Notes: a model not told the origin generated them from the sequence alone. DNA of 64,000 nucleotides from JBBWZH01 sp035544115 (GCA_963714145.1 OY970235.1:7130001-7194000), one strand, 5' to 3'. Shown: positions 1 through 8,374, counted from the first letter of the stretch. Translations and numbers: made by a program.

Positions 1-24
1 GGCCGCCTCGATAGCGAACTCCAT
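1..24 (-). CDS. 5' end of a gene running off the left edge
   Basis: The minus strand has an ATG whose first codons read MEFAIEAA before the window ends. A good ribosome binding site (GGAGGG) lies just upstream, at about positions 32-39, which makes this a real start rather than chance. Eight residues are too few to assign a family. It is divergent from the SRPBCC gene at 291, and the 266-bp spacer should carry promoters for both. Confidence 0.5.
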
Positions 25-290
25 CAGGTTTCCCTCCTGCCCTCGTCAGCGGCCACTGTGGACCGACCCGCTGACAGCACCCGCACACCGGGCTGACACC
101 GGCCGCACCAGCCGACTGACAGCGCCGCCGGGCGGGCCCGCGGCGCCGGCCCGAGCCGCCCGATGCCGCAACAGCGCGACACAACCGCGGGCAGGACCGC
201 AGAACCGGACCGACCGCGGCGAGAGCGCGTACGTTCGGCCTGCCGCCGTATCCGGCCCCCGGCCGGGCGGCAACGATCTGAGGAGAGACC
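25..290. promoter_or_regulatory. Divergent intergenic region with three CTGACA repeats
   Basis: This spacer separates two divergent genes. CTGACA occurs three times on the plus strand, at 71-76, 93-98 and 116-121, spaced 22 and 23 bp, about two helical turns. Such spacing could mark binding by a direct-repeat regulator, or one copy could be a -35-like element. I see no clear -10 partner. A GAGGAGAG Shine-Dalgarno for the 291 gene lies at its right edge. Confidence 0.3.
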
Positions 291-737
291 ATGGCTGGTC
301 AGTTCGAAGCGACGGTCGAGATCGACCGCCCGGTCGCGGAGGTCTTCGCCTTCCTCGCGGACGGCACGAACGATCCCAAGTTCAGCCCCCGGGTGCGGCA
401 GATCGCCAGGACGACGGACGGCCCGACCGCGGTGGGCACCGTGTACGCCAGCACGGTCAAGGACGCCGGGTTGACGACGAAGCGCCAGTTCCGGATCACC
501 GAGTTCGAGCCGGGCGTCAAGATCCGCTGGGCCGAGACGTCCAAGAACCTGGTGACCGCCAGCGAGGGTGGCTACGACTTCGCGTCCATTTCGGACACCC
601 GGACCCGGCTGCGGATCTTCAACGTGCTGGAAGGGCACGGCTTCGGCCAGCTCATCGCCGGCGTCGCGCTGCGCGCGGCCCGCAAGGACGCCGACGCCTT
701 CGCCCAACGCATCAAGGCCGCCGTCGAAGCGTCCTGA
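291..737 (+). CDS. SRPBCC (polyketide cyclase/dehydrase-like) family protein
   Basis: The 148-aa cytosolic protein has the START/SRPBCC fold pattern. It opens with FEATVEIDRPVAEVFAFLAD, the first strand plus the helix that caps the ligand pocket, and the Pro-V-A-E-V-F signature is typical. It closes with a long amphipathic helix (residues about 118-146). Members bind or modify hydrophobic ligands; many actinobacterial paralogues have no known substrate. ATG 291 is chosen because GAGGAGAG sits 5-12 nt upstream. The gene stands alone, divergent from the truncated gene at the left edge. Family assignment is firm; substrate and reaction cannot be inferred. Confidence 0.85.
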   Translation: MAGQFEATVEIDRPVAEVFAFLADGTNDPKFSPRVRQIARTTDGPTAVGTVYASTVKDAGLTTKRQFRITEFEPGVKIRWAETSKNLVTASEGGYDFASISDTRTRLRIFNVLEGHGFGQLIAGVALRAARKDADAFAQRIKAAVEAS

Positions 738-907
738 CGCCGGCCCCTGGCGGGCCCCCGGGCCGGCCAGGCCGGGGCGCGACCACCCCAACCGGGACAA
801 GGCGGGACACCCGGTCGGCACATTGCCGGTCGGAAACCGATTGCCTAGGCTCTACCGCAAGGGTGCAAGCGGCGGCACCGAGGCTGCCGCACAGGATGGG
901 TCGACAC

Positions 908-2122
908 ATGCGTCCATTGCCCCTCGCCCGGCTCCGAGCCGTCCGGCTGTCGCCGGTGCTCCTGATCGGTATGGTCCTGGCGCTCGCCGTTCCGGCGCCG
1001 CCGGCCAGCGCCGCCGGGCCCACCCTGGTCGTCGCCCCGACCGGCAACGACGCGAACCCCGGCACCGTCGCGGCGCCGCTGCGGACCATCCAGCGGGCGG
1101 TCGCCCTGGCCGGCCCGGGGACGACCATCACGCTGCGCGGCGGCACCTACCCGCTGACCACCAACGTGCAGGTCCGCACCAGCGGGACGGCCGCGCAGCC
1201 GATCACGATGACCGCGTTCGCCGGGGAGCACCCGGTCATCGACGGCGAGCAGCTGCCGGCCAGCCACACGCCGGTGGGGGGCAGCATCCCGGCCGCGCAG
1301 CGCGGCGCGATCCACCAGGAGGCGTCCTTCTGGCGCTACGTCGGGCTGGAGATCATCCGCGGGCCGTACGCGATCTACTGCGCGAACTGCAACAACACGG
1401 TCTTCGAGCGCCTCGTCACCCGCGACAACTACGAGAGCGGCCTGCAGATCCAGGGCGCGTCCAGCAACAACCTGGTGCTGAACCTGGACAGCTTCGGCAA
1501 CCACGACCCGCGGAAGAACGGCGAGAGCGCGGACGGGCTGGCGATCAAGGAGGGGTCCGGCAGCGGGAACGTGGTGCGCGGCGCCCGGCTGTGGAACAAC
1601 GTGGACGACGGCTTCGACGCGTTCGAGTTCCTCACCCCGATCCGGATCGAGGACAGCATGGCCTGGGGCAACGGCGTCAACCGGTGGAACTTCCCGAACT
1701 TCGCCGGCGACGGCAACGGCTTCAAGCTCGGCGGCGGCGACCCCGACCCGCCGGCGAACCACCTGGTCCGCAACAGCATCGCGTTCAACAACACCGCGCA
1801 CGGCTTCACCGACAACGGCAACCCGGGCTCGCTGGGCCTCGACCACGACACCGCCTACCGCAACACCCGCACCGGCTTCGACGTCGACTCGTCCCACTCG
1901 ACGCTCACCGGCAACCTCGCCGTCCGCAACGCCGCCGCGGTGGCGCTGGGCTCGTCCACCGGCAGCGGCAACTCCTGGAACATCACCAGCACCTGGACCG
2001 ACGCCGACCTGACCAGCGTCGACCCGGCCGTGGTCACCGGCCCGCGGGCCGCCGACGGCAGCATCCCGGCGTCGACCTTCCTCCGCCCCCGCACCCACCC
2101 CGAAATCGGCGCCCGACTCTGA
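908..2122 (+). CDS. Secreted pectate lyase, polysaccharide lyase family 9 type
   Basis: The 404-aa precursor has a Sec signal peptide (residues 1 to about 31, ending PASAA) and a right-handed parallel beta-helix rich in Asn ladders. The PL9 active-site set is complete: calcium-binding Asp209, Asp233, Asp234 and Asp237 (VDDGFDAF) and the catalytic base Lys273 (GNGFKLGG). These match the residues described for the PelL/Pel9A enzyme. It should cleave polygalacturonate in pectin by calcium-dependent beta-elimination outside the cell. Start 908 is preferred over upstream in-frame ATG 896 and the longer frame from 863, because AGGATGGG lies at good spacing and the signal peptide begins directly after it. 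It is monocistronic and ends in the tandem hairpins shared with the convergent hydrolase. Confidence 0.88.
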   Translation: MRPLPLARLRAVRLSPVLLIGMVLALAVPAPPASAAGPTLVVAPTGNDANPGTVAAPLRTIQRAVALAGPGTTITLRGGTYPLTTNVQVRTSGTAAQPITMTAFAGEHPVIDGEQLPASHTPVGGSIPAAQRGAIHQEASFWRYVGLEIIRGPYAIYCANCNNTVFERLVTRDNYESGLQIQGASSNNLVLNLDSFGNHDPRKNGESADGLAIKEGSGSGNVVRGARLWNNVDDGFDAFEFLTPIRIEDSMAWGNGVNRWNFPNFAGDGNGFKLGGGDPDPPANHLVRNSIAFNNTAHGFTDNGNPGSLGLDHDTAYRNTRTGFDVDSSHSTLTGNLAVRNAAAVALGSSTGSGNSWNITSTWTDADLTSVDPAVVTGPRAADGSIPASTFLRPRTHPEIGARL

Positions 2123-2151
2123 CCGGCGGCCCGGCGGCCCGGCGGCATCGG

Positions 2152-2187
2152 CCTGGCCGGGCGACCGCCGCCGGTCCCCCGGCCAGG
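2152..2187. terminator. Hairpin terminator, first copy
   Basis: The arms CCTGGCCGGG (2152-2161) and CCCGGCCAGG (2178-2187) are perfectly complementary over 10 bp around a 16-nt loop. It lies 30 bp after the pectate lyase stop and serves that convergent gene pair. No U-tract follows, as is usual in actinobacteria. Confidence 0.6.
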
Positions 2188-2193
2188 AATCGG

Positions 2194-2228
2194 CCTGGCC
2201 GGGCGCCGCCGCCGGTCACCCGGCCAGG
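2194..2228. terminator. Hairpin terminator, second copy
   Basis: The same 10-bp arms recur at 2194-2203 and 2219-2228. The minus-strand gene's TGA (2216-2218) falls in the loop, so the right arm is the last coding sequence of the hydrolase. With the first copy it forms a back-to-back, probably bidirectional terminator. Confidence 0.55.
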
Positions 2229-2785
2229 AAGTCGAGCACCCGCTTGGTCAGCAGGGCGGTGGCATCGGCGTCGTAGGACGGCAGCGAGCTGTCCGCGAAG
2301 TAGTGCTGGTTGCCGGGGTAGAGGAACAGTTCCACCCCCTTGGCGGTGGCGACGAGCTCGCGCGCCGCGTCGATGTCGCCCTCACCGACGAAGATCGGGT
2401 CGGCGTCCATCCCGTGGATCTGGGCCGGCAGGCCGTCCGGCCACGACCCGAAGTAGGACACCGGCACGCAGGAGTAGAACAGCAGCGCGCCGCGGGCACC
2501 CGGCCGGGTCTGGGCCAGCTTCTGCGCGGGGAGGACGCCGAAGGAGAAGCCCGCGTAGACCACCTCGGCGCCGAATGCGTCGGCCGCCCGGACCCCGCGC
2601 TCGATCAGGTCGTCGAAGCCGATCCCCTCGACGTAGGCCTGGCCCGCCTCGATGCTGTCGAACGTGCGGCCGTCGAACAGGTCGGGCGTGTGCACGGTGT
2701 GCCCGGCCCGGCGCAGCTCGGCGGCGAACGCGGCGACCCCCGGGGTCAGGCCCTGGATGTGGTGGAAGAGCACTACCTCGGCCAT
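2216..2785 (-). CDS. Dienelactone hydrolase family protein
   Basis: The 189-aa alpha/beta hydrolase of the DLH type is slightly shorter than the roughly 200-230 aa usual for the family. The nucleophile elbow is AGFSFG with Ser81 (true dienelactone hydrolases use Cys), the acid is probably Asp129 or Asp137 (DADPIFVGEGD), and His161 lies in NQHYF. It begins with the usual FHHIQGLTPG oxyanion segment. It acts in the cytosol on an unidentified ester or lactone. The Ser nucleophile argues for a general esterase rather than chlorocatechol metabolism, and no catechol genes are nearby. It converges on the pectate lyase gene. Confidence 0.85.
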   Translation of the reverse strand: MAEVVLFHHIQGLTPGVAAFAAELRRAGHTVHTPDLFDGRTFDSIEAGQAYVEGIGFDDLIERGVRAADAFGAEVVYAGFSFGVLPAQKLAQTRPGARGALLFYSCVPVSYFGSWPDGLPAQIHGMDADPIFVGEGDIDAARELVATAKGVELFLYPGNQHYFADSSLPSYDADATALLTKRVLDFLAG

Positions 2786-3104
2786 CTCTACACTCCGCTT
2801 CTCGACTGCGGGATCCGAACGATCCAGAACCTTAGAACGATCCGACCGCGCCGATCAATAGCTGCTCGCCCGGCCCGAGGGCTGCCAGGTGCGGCGTACT
2901 GCCCCTGATTCTGCGGAAAACGCCCAGGTAGCGGCGCCGTGGCAGGGAAACGACCGCGGTGCGTCGGAGAGTTTTCCAATCGCCTGACGATGTCGGTCCG
3001 CGCTCTTACGATGCGCCGAGCCCCTGCCGCGAACCGCTCGGCCCGGGCCGCGGTGCCGGCGTCCGACGACGGGCGTGGGGGGAACCGCAGGGGGGAAGTG
3101 GATC
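2786..3104. promoter_or_regulatory. Divergent spacer with a direct repeat GAACGATCC
   Basis: This 319-bp region lies between the hydrolase (minus) and the copper oxidase (plus). GAACGATCC occurs at 2817-2825 and 2835-2843, 18 bp apart, 32-58 bp upstream of the hydrolase start, a good place for an operator. GGGGGGAAG at about 3091-3099 is the ribosome binding site of the oxidase. I see no gene in the spacer. Confidence 0.35.
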
Positions 3105-6100
3105 ATGTCAGGCCGTCCTCGTGGAGGTCGCGCGACCCGGCCGGGGCCGCTGCGCCTGGCGCTGGTCGCCGCGCTCGTGGTCACCTCCGGCGTCGCTGTC
3201 GGCGCGCTGGGCGCCGGGCCGGTCGGGGCGGCCGGCGCGGGCCTGGTTGCCGCGTACGGGTTCGACGAGGGCGCCGGGACGACGGCCGGCGACGCGTCCG
3301 GCGGCGGGCACGCCGGCACGCTCACCGGTGCGGCGTGGTCGGCGGCGGGCCGGTTCGGCGGGGCGCTGTCGTTCAACGGCACGTCCAGCTGGGTGACCGT
3401 GCCGGACGCGGCAGCGCTGGACCTGACCAGCGCGATGACGCTGGAGGCGTGGGTACGGCCGGTGGCCGGGTCCGGCTGGCGGACCGTGCTGATGAAGGAA
3501 CGGCCCGGCGGCCTGGCGTACTCGCTCTACGGCTACGACAACTCCAACCGCCCACCGGCGGTCTACGGCAACTTCGGCGGCACCGACGTCAGCGCCGCCG
3601 GCGGTTCCGCCCTGCCGGTGAACACCTGGTCGCATCTGGCCGGCACGTACGACGGCGCGACGCTGCGGCTGTACGTCAACGGCGTCCAGGTGGCGACGAA
3701 GGCGCGGACCGGGCCGCTGCCCGCCTCCACGTCGCCGCTGCGGATCGGCGGGAACTCCGCCTGGGGTGAGTACTACAGCGGCCTGATCGACGAAGTGCGG
3801 GTCTACAACCGGGCGCTGCCGGCGGCCGAGATCGGCACCGACATGACGACCCCGGTGGCACCGTCCGGTCCGGACACGACACCGCCGGTCATCACCGCGG
3901 TCGGCACCAGCGGCCTGTCGCCGGCCGGGGCGACCGTCACCTGGAGCACCGACGAGGCGGCCGACAGCCAGGTCGAGTACGGCAGCACGGCCAGCTACGG
4001 CAGCAGCACGCCGCTGGCCGCCGCGCCGGTCACCGCGCACCAGGTCGTCCTCAGTGGACTGACCGCGGCCACGGGCTACCACTACCGGGTGCGCTCGGCG
4101 GACGCAGCCGGCAACGTGACGCTATCCGCCGACGGCACGTTCAGCACCCCGGCGCCGGACAGCACCCCGCCGACCGTCGCGGTCAGCTCGCCGGCCGCCG
4201 GCGCGACCGTGTCCGGCACGCTGCCGGTGACGGCCACCGCCGGCGACAACGTGGCCGTCGCCGCGGTCCAGTTCCTGCTCGACGGGGCCAACGTCGGCGC
4301 CGAGGACACCACCGCGCCGTTCTCGGTCAGCTGGGACACCGCCGCCGCCGGGCCCGGCGCGCACACCCTCACCGCCCGGGCCCGGGACACCTCGGGCAAC
4401 CTGGCCACCTCCGGGCCGGTCGCGGTCACCGTGGACAACAGCGATCCGCGCTCCCGGGTCGGCGAATGGTCCGCCGTCCACACTATGAGCGATATCGCCC
4501 AGCAGACCGTGCTGCTGCCCGGGAGCGGCAAGGTCCTCTACTACAAGGACGGTGACAACGCCGCGGTGCTCGACCCGGTGACCGGCGCGATCACCGGCGT
4601 GCCGCTGCTGCGCGACGACCTGTTCTGCGCCGGGCAGGGCATCCTCCCGGACGGCACGCTGCTGATCAACGGCGGCCAGGCGAGCACCGCGCAGGGCGGC
4701 TACGGCATCGTCGACAACAACTTCTTCAACCCGGTCACCCAGGCCTGGTCGACCGCGCCGAGCATGCACTACCGGCGCTGGTACCCGACGATGACGCCGC
4801 TGGCCGACGGCCGGCAGCTGACCACGTCCGGCTCGCAGCAGACGCTGACCGACATCGCCCGCATCCCGGAGGTGTACGACCCGGTCGCGCGCACCTGGAC
4901 CGCGCTGCCCAGCGCCGAGGCACCGATCCCGTACTACCCGTTCATGTACGTGCTGCCGAACGGGAAGATCGCCCAGGTCGGCGCGACCGAGGAGGCCACC
5001 GACACGAAGGTGCTCGACCCGGCCACCTGGACCTGGACGGTGACCGACCCGCGGGTGATCGACGCCGGCAGCTCCGCGATGTACGCGCCCGGCAAGATCC
5101 TCAAGGCCGGCACCTCGTCGGACGGCAACACGCCGGTGCGGCCGTCCTCGGCCGCCGCCTACGCGATCGACATGACCACGGCCGCGCCGGCCTGGCGGCA
5201 GGTCGCGTCGATGGCCTACCCGCGGGCGTTCCTGAACCTCACCGTGCTGCCCGACGGAACCGTGCTCGCCACCGGCGGGGAGAGCACCGCGGACGGCGTC
5301 AACGCGGCGAACGCGGTCAAGGCCGCCGAGGTGTGGTCGCCGGCCACCGAGACCTGGACGACGCTGGCCAGCATGCAGCGGCCGCGGCTCTACCACTCCA
5401 TCGGCATGCTGCTGCCGGACGGCCGGGTGCTGGTCTCTGGTGGCGGCAACGACGGGGCCGTCCCGAACGAGCCGAACTACGAGATCTTCTCGCCGCCGTA
5501 CCTGTTCAAGGGCGCCCGCCCGACGATCACCTCGGCGCCGTCGACCATCCAGTACGCCAGCGACTTCTCCGTCGCCACCCCGGACGCGGCCGACATCGCC
5601 TCGGTCCGGCTGATCCGCCCGGCCTCGGTCACCCATGGATTCGACGAGAACGCCCAGTCCATCGAGCTGCCGTTCACCCGGACCGCGGGCGGGCTGACCG
5701 TCACCGCGCCGGCCAACGCGAACCTCGCGGTGCCCGGCCACTACCTGCTGTTCCTGGTCAACTCCAAGGGTGTGCCGGCGGTGGCGCCGTTCACCCGGCT
5801 GCCCGCGCCCTGGGAGGACCGGCAGGCACCGACCGCGCCGGCCAGCCTGACCGCGACCGGGACGGTCGGGGCGGCGACGCTCTCCTGGCCCGCGGCGACC
5901 GACAACCTGTCGGTGACCGGCTACCGGGTCTACCGGTCCACCGCATCCGGCTTCACCCCGGCCGCCGGGAACCAGGTCGGCGCGCCGACCGGCACCAGCT
6001 ATGTCGACAGTGGACTGGCCGCCGGCACCTACTACTACCGGGTGTCCGCCGTCGACGGGGCCGGCAACATCGGCCCGCCGAGCCCGGAGGCGTCGGCGAC

Positions 6101-7025
6101 GGCGACCGCCGACACCACCGCCCCGTCGGTCGCCGTGATCGCACCCGCGGCCGGCGCCACCGTCGCCGGCACCGTCGCGGTGACCGCCGGCGCGTCCGAC
6201 GATGTGGCGGTGGCCGGCGTGCAGCTGTTCCGGGACGGGGTCGCGCTCGGGGCGGAGATCACCGCCGCGCCGTACACCGCCAGCTGGAACACCAACCTGG
6301 TCGGCAACGGCAGCCACACGCTGACCGCGCAGGCCCGCGACACGTCCGGCAACCTGCGCACCTCCGGGTCGGTCACGGTGACCGTGGCGAACGCCGGCCC
6401 GGCCGGCCTGGTCGCCGCGTACGGCTTCAACGAGGGCACCGGCTCGACCGTCACCGACGCCTCCGGCGGCGGCAACAACGGCACGCTGACCGGTACCTCC
6501 TGGTCGACGACCGGCAGGTCTGGCGGCGCGCTGTCGTTCAACGGCACCGCCGGCTGGGTCACCGTCGCCGACACCGCGGCGCTGCACCTGACCACCGGCA
6601 TGACCGTGGAGGCGTGGGTGCGGCCGGCGTCCACGTCCGGCTGGCGTTCGGTGCTGACCAAGGAACGCACCGGCGGCCTGTCGTACGCCCTGTACGGCTA
6701 CGCCAACAGCGGCAAGCCGCCCGCGGTCTACGGCAACACCGGTGGCTCCGACTCCGGCGCGTCGGCCGGGCCGGCACTGCCGCTGAACGCCTGGTCGCAC
6801 CTGGCCGGCACGTATGACGGGTCGACGCTGCGGCTGTATGTCAACGGCGTACAGGTCGCGACGCAGGCGCTGACCGGCTCGCTGCTCGCCTCGACCGCAC
6901 CGCTGCGGATCGGCGGGAACTCCGTCTGGGGCGAGTACTTCAGCGGCCTGATCGACGAGGTACGCGTCTACAACCGGGCGCTGTCCCCGACCGAGATCCA
7001 GTCCGACCTGGCCACGGCGATATGA
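3105..7025 (+). CDS. Secreted galactose-oxidase-like radical copper oxidase with LamG, Fn3 and Ig-like modules
   Basis: This is a 1306-aa exported protein (signal peptide 1 to about 44). Domains in order: LamG/jelly-roll (about 46-247), Fn3 (256-350), Ig-like (352-446), kelch-type galactose oxidase core (449-799), DUF1929 early-set domain (800-903), Fn3 (906-1000), Ig-like (1003-1095), second LamG (1099-1306). All residues of the copper-radical site are present: Cys508 (LFCAG) and Tyr560 (RRWYPT) for the thioether cofactor, Tyr763-His764 (LYHS) and His844 (VTHGF) as copper ligands. It should oxidise a primary alcohol to an aldehyde with release of hydrogen peroxide; the LamG modules suggest glycan binding. 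Start 3105 follows a strong GGGGGGAAG site; the frame could begin at GTG 3075. The stop overlaps the next start by 4 bp. Confidence 0.88.
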   Translation: MSGRPRGGRATRPGPLRLALVAALVVTSGVAVGALGAGPVGAAGAGLVAAYGFDEGAGTTAGDASGGGHAGTLTGAAWSAAGRFGGALSFNGTSSWVTVPDAAALDLTSAMTLEAWVRPVAGSGWRTVLMKERPGGLAYSLYGYDNSNRPPAVYGNFGGTDVSAAGGSALPVNTWSHLAGTYDGATLRLYVNGVQVATKARTGPLPASTSPLRIGGNSAWGEYYSGLIDEVRVYNRALPAAEIGTDMTTPVAPSGPDTTPPVITAVGTSGLSPAGATVTWSTDEAADSQVEYGSTASYGSSTPLAAAPVTAHQVVLSGLTAATGYHYRVRSADAAGNVTLSADGTFSTPAPDSTPPTVAVSSPAAGATVSGTLPVTATAGDNVAVAAVQFLLDGANVGAEDTTAPFSVSWDTAAAGPGAHTLTARARDTSGNLATSGPVAVTVDNSDPRSRVGEWSAVHTMSDIAQQTVLLPGSGKVLYYKDGDNAAVLDPVTGAITGVPLLRDDLFCAGQGILPDGTLLINGGQASTAQGGYGIVDNNFFNPVTQAWSTAPSMHYRRWYPTMTPLADGRQLTTSGSQQTLTDIARIPEVYDPVARTWTALPSAEAPIPYYPFMYVLPNGKIAQVGATEEATDTKVLDPATWTWTVTDPRVIDAGSSAMYAPGKILKAGTSSDGNTPVRPSSAAAYAIDMTTAAPAWRQVASMAYPRAFLNLTVLPDGTVLATGGESTADGVNAANAVKAAEVWSPATETWTTLASMQRPRLYHSIGMLLPDGRVLVSGGGNDGAVPNEPNYEIFSPPYLFKGARPTITSAPSTIQYASDFSVATPDAADIASVRLIRPASVTHGFDENAQSIELPFTRTAGGLTVTAPANANLAVPGHYLLFLVNSKGVPAVAPFTRLPAPWEDRQAPTAPASLTATGTVGAATLSWPAATDNLSVTGYRVYRSTASGFTPAAGNQVGAPTGTSYVDSGLAAGTYYYRVSAVDGAGNIGPPSPEASATATADTTAPSVAVIAPAAGATVAGTVAVTAGASDDVAVAGVQLFRDGVALGAEITAAPYTASWNTNLVGNGSHTLTAQARDTSGNLRTSGSVTVTVANAGPAGLVAAYGFNEGTGSTVTDASGGGNNGTLTGTSWSTTGRSGGALSFNGTAGWVTVADTAALHLTTGMTVEAWVRPASTSGWRSVLTKERTGGLSYALYGYANSGKPPAVYGNTGGSDSGASAGPALPLNAWSHLAGTYDGSTLRLYVNGVQVATQALTGSLLASTAPLRIGGNSVWGEYFSGLIDEVRVYNRALSPTEIQSDLATAI

Positions 7026-8005
7026 CCGGCGGCCCCTTGGCCGACGGCCCGCCCGGGCCGCCGGGCCAGCGCCCGCTGCTGGACCAGGGCCAACTGCTGG
7101 ACCATGGCCCGCTGCCGGCCGGGAGCCAGCTGCCGGCCGGGAGCCAGCTGCCGGGCCAGCGCCGGGCGCCCGGGCAGAACCCGCCGACACGCCGGAGCCG
7201 GCTGCCGGTGCGGCGGCGGGTCAGGTTGGCGGTGCTGGCCAGCCTGGTGCTGGCCGGCGCGGTGCTGGGCAGCGTGGCGCTGGCCGGCGGCGGGCCGGGT
7301 GCCAGGCCGGCCGCGGCACCCGAACAACAGCACCCACTGCCCGCCGCCGGGCCCGGCGGGACGGGCGGGCCCGGCGGCACGCCGCCGGCTGGCGAGCCGG
7401 CGACCGGGGGCGGGACAGCGCCGGTAGCTACCGGCCAGCCCGCCGCGCCGGCCACAGACCGGGCCGGCGACCGCGGCTTCCGGCTGAACGTGCCGCTACC
7501 GCGGGCCCGCTTCGTGCTGACCGACACCACCGGCGCGCGGTACGACTTCGCCAGCCGGACCCGCGGCCGGCCGACGCTGCTCTACTTCGGCTACACGCAC
7601 TGCCCGGACCAGTGCCCGATCATGCTCGCCGATATCGCCGTGGCGCTGCGGCAACTGCCCGCCGCGGTACGGGCACGGGTGACCGTCGTCTTCGTCACCA
7701 CCGACCCGGCCCGGGACACCCCGGCGGTGCTGGCACGCTTCCTCGCCCAGTTCGACCCGGCGTTCATCGGGCTGACCGGCACCGCCGCGGACGTCGTCCG
7801 GGCCCAGCAGGCGGCCCAGATCCCGGTGTCGCGGCCCACCGTGGAGACCACCAAGGCACCGGCCGGCGCGACCGCGCACGGCGGCGGCGCGCTCGCCTAC
7901 GGGCTGGACGACTACGCCCACCTGACCTACCCGGCCGGCACCAGCGTCGACGATCTCACCCACGACCTACCCGGCCTCGTCACCGGCCCCGACAACCACA
8001 CCTGA
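7022..8005 (+). CDS. SCO1/SenC-family copper chaperone, membrane-anchored
   Basis: The 327-aa protein has an unusual Gly/Pro/Gln-rich cytosolic head (residues 1-60, with a repeated PAGSQL motif), one membrane segment (about 68-92), a Gly/Pro-rich spacer and a thioredoxin-fold SCO domain (about 155-320). The copper site is Cys194-x3-Cys198 (CPDQC) with a distal His, most likely His300 (DYAHLTYP). SCO proteins deliver copper to the CuA site of cytochrome c oxidase; in Streptomyces lividans Sco has also been linked to maturation of the radical copper oxidase GlxA. Here ATGA overlap with the oxidase gene implies translational coupling, so I infer it loads that enzyme outside the membrane. No oxidase subunit genes are adjacent. 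Confidence 0.87.
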   Translation: MTGGPLADGPPGPPGQRPLLDQGQLLDHGPLPAGSQLPAGSQLPGQRRAPGQNPPTRRSRLPVRRRVRLAVLASLVLAGAVLGSVALAGGGPGARPAAAPEQQHPLPAAGPGGTGGPGGTPPAGEPATGGGTAPVATGQPAAPATDRAGDRGFRLNVPLPRARFVLTDTTGARYDFASRTRGRPTLLYFGYTHCPDQCPIMLADIAVALRQLPAAVRARVTVVFVTTDPARDTPAVLARFLAQFDPAFIGLTGTAADVVRAQQAAQIPVSRPTVETTKAPAGATAHGGGALAYGLDDYAHLTYPAGTSVDDLTHDLPGLVTGPDNHT

Positions 8006-8252
8006 GGCCCGCGGTCCGGCCGGGCCGGCGGCAGGCAGCGGCGGCCGGGCTTGGAGGGGGGAATCCGAGCCCAGCCGCCGGGGCTGGTTGGAACGTCCGA
8101 GTTCGCAGTGGACGTCAGTGTCCGCTGACCTCGACATCCCGTCCGCCGGGTGCGCACCCAGCGGCGTTGCAGCCGGGACCGGACGTTGCCATGGCCCGTC
8201 GACGGTTGGCTGACGGCTGGCCGACAATTCGTCGACTGCGCAGGTCAGCGGC
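8006..8252. other. Spacer after the SCO gene
   Basis: There is no gene here. A short hairpin CCAGCC/GGCTGG lies at 8071-8087 and an imperfect inverted repeat (CAGTGGAC/GTCCGCTG) at about 8107-8128; either could end the oxidase-SCO transcript. It leads into the universal stress protein relic. Confidence 0.4.
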
Positions 8253-8320
8253 CTAGGCGGCGGAAGCCTGCGGCCGGACGATGACCAGCGGGCAGGGCGC
8301 GTTGTGCGTTCCACTCCCAT
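8253..8320 (-). pseudogene. 3' relic of a universal stress protein gene
   Basis: Read on the minus strand, the last codons before the TAG at 8253-8255 give GSGTHNAPCPLVIVRPQAS. This matches the C-terminal strand of universal stress proteins (usually HxAPCPVLVVRP). Upstream of about 8320 the frame no longer resembles the family and there is no start with a ribosome binding site, so only about 20 codons survive. USP genes are typical DosR-regulon members, which fits the neighbourhood. Confidence 0.5.
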
Positions 8321-8374
8321 TCGGAGCTTCGCGCCATCGACGGCGCCATCCAGTGACGAACGGGGAGTGATCGG

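Larger units (their letters stand above)
2147..2229. repeat. Tandem 42/41-bp duplication carrying two hairpins
   Basis: Positions 2147-2188 and 2189-2229 are two near-identical copies starting ATCGGCCTGGCCGGGCG and ending CGGCCAGGA. They differ by a one-base indel and a substitution. The second copy contains the stop codon of the dienelactone hydrolase gene, so the duplication touches its last codons. Confidence 0.85.

Noticed and set aside
4122..7190. Very long minus-strand open frame opposite the copper oxidase
   Set aside because: It is Gly/Arg/Ala-rich with no domain and mirrors the oxidase codons; a GC-driven shadow frame.
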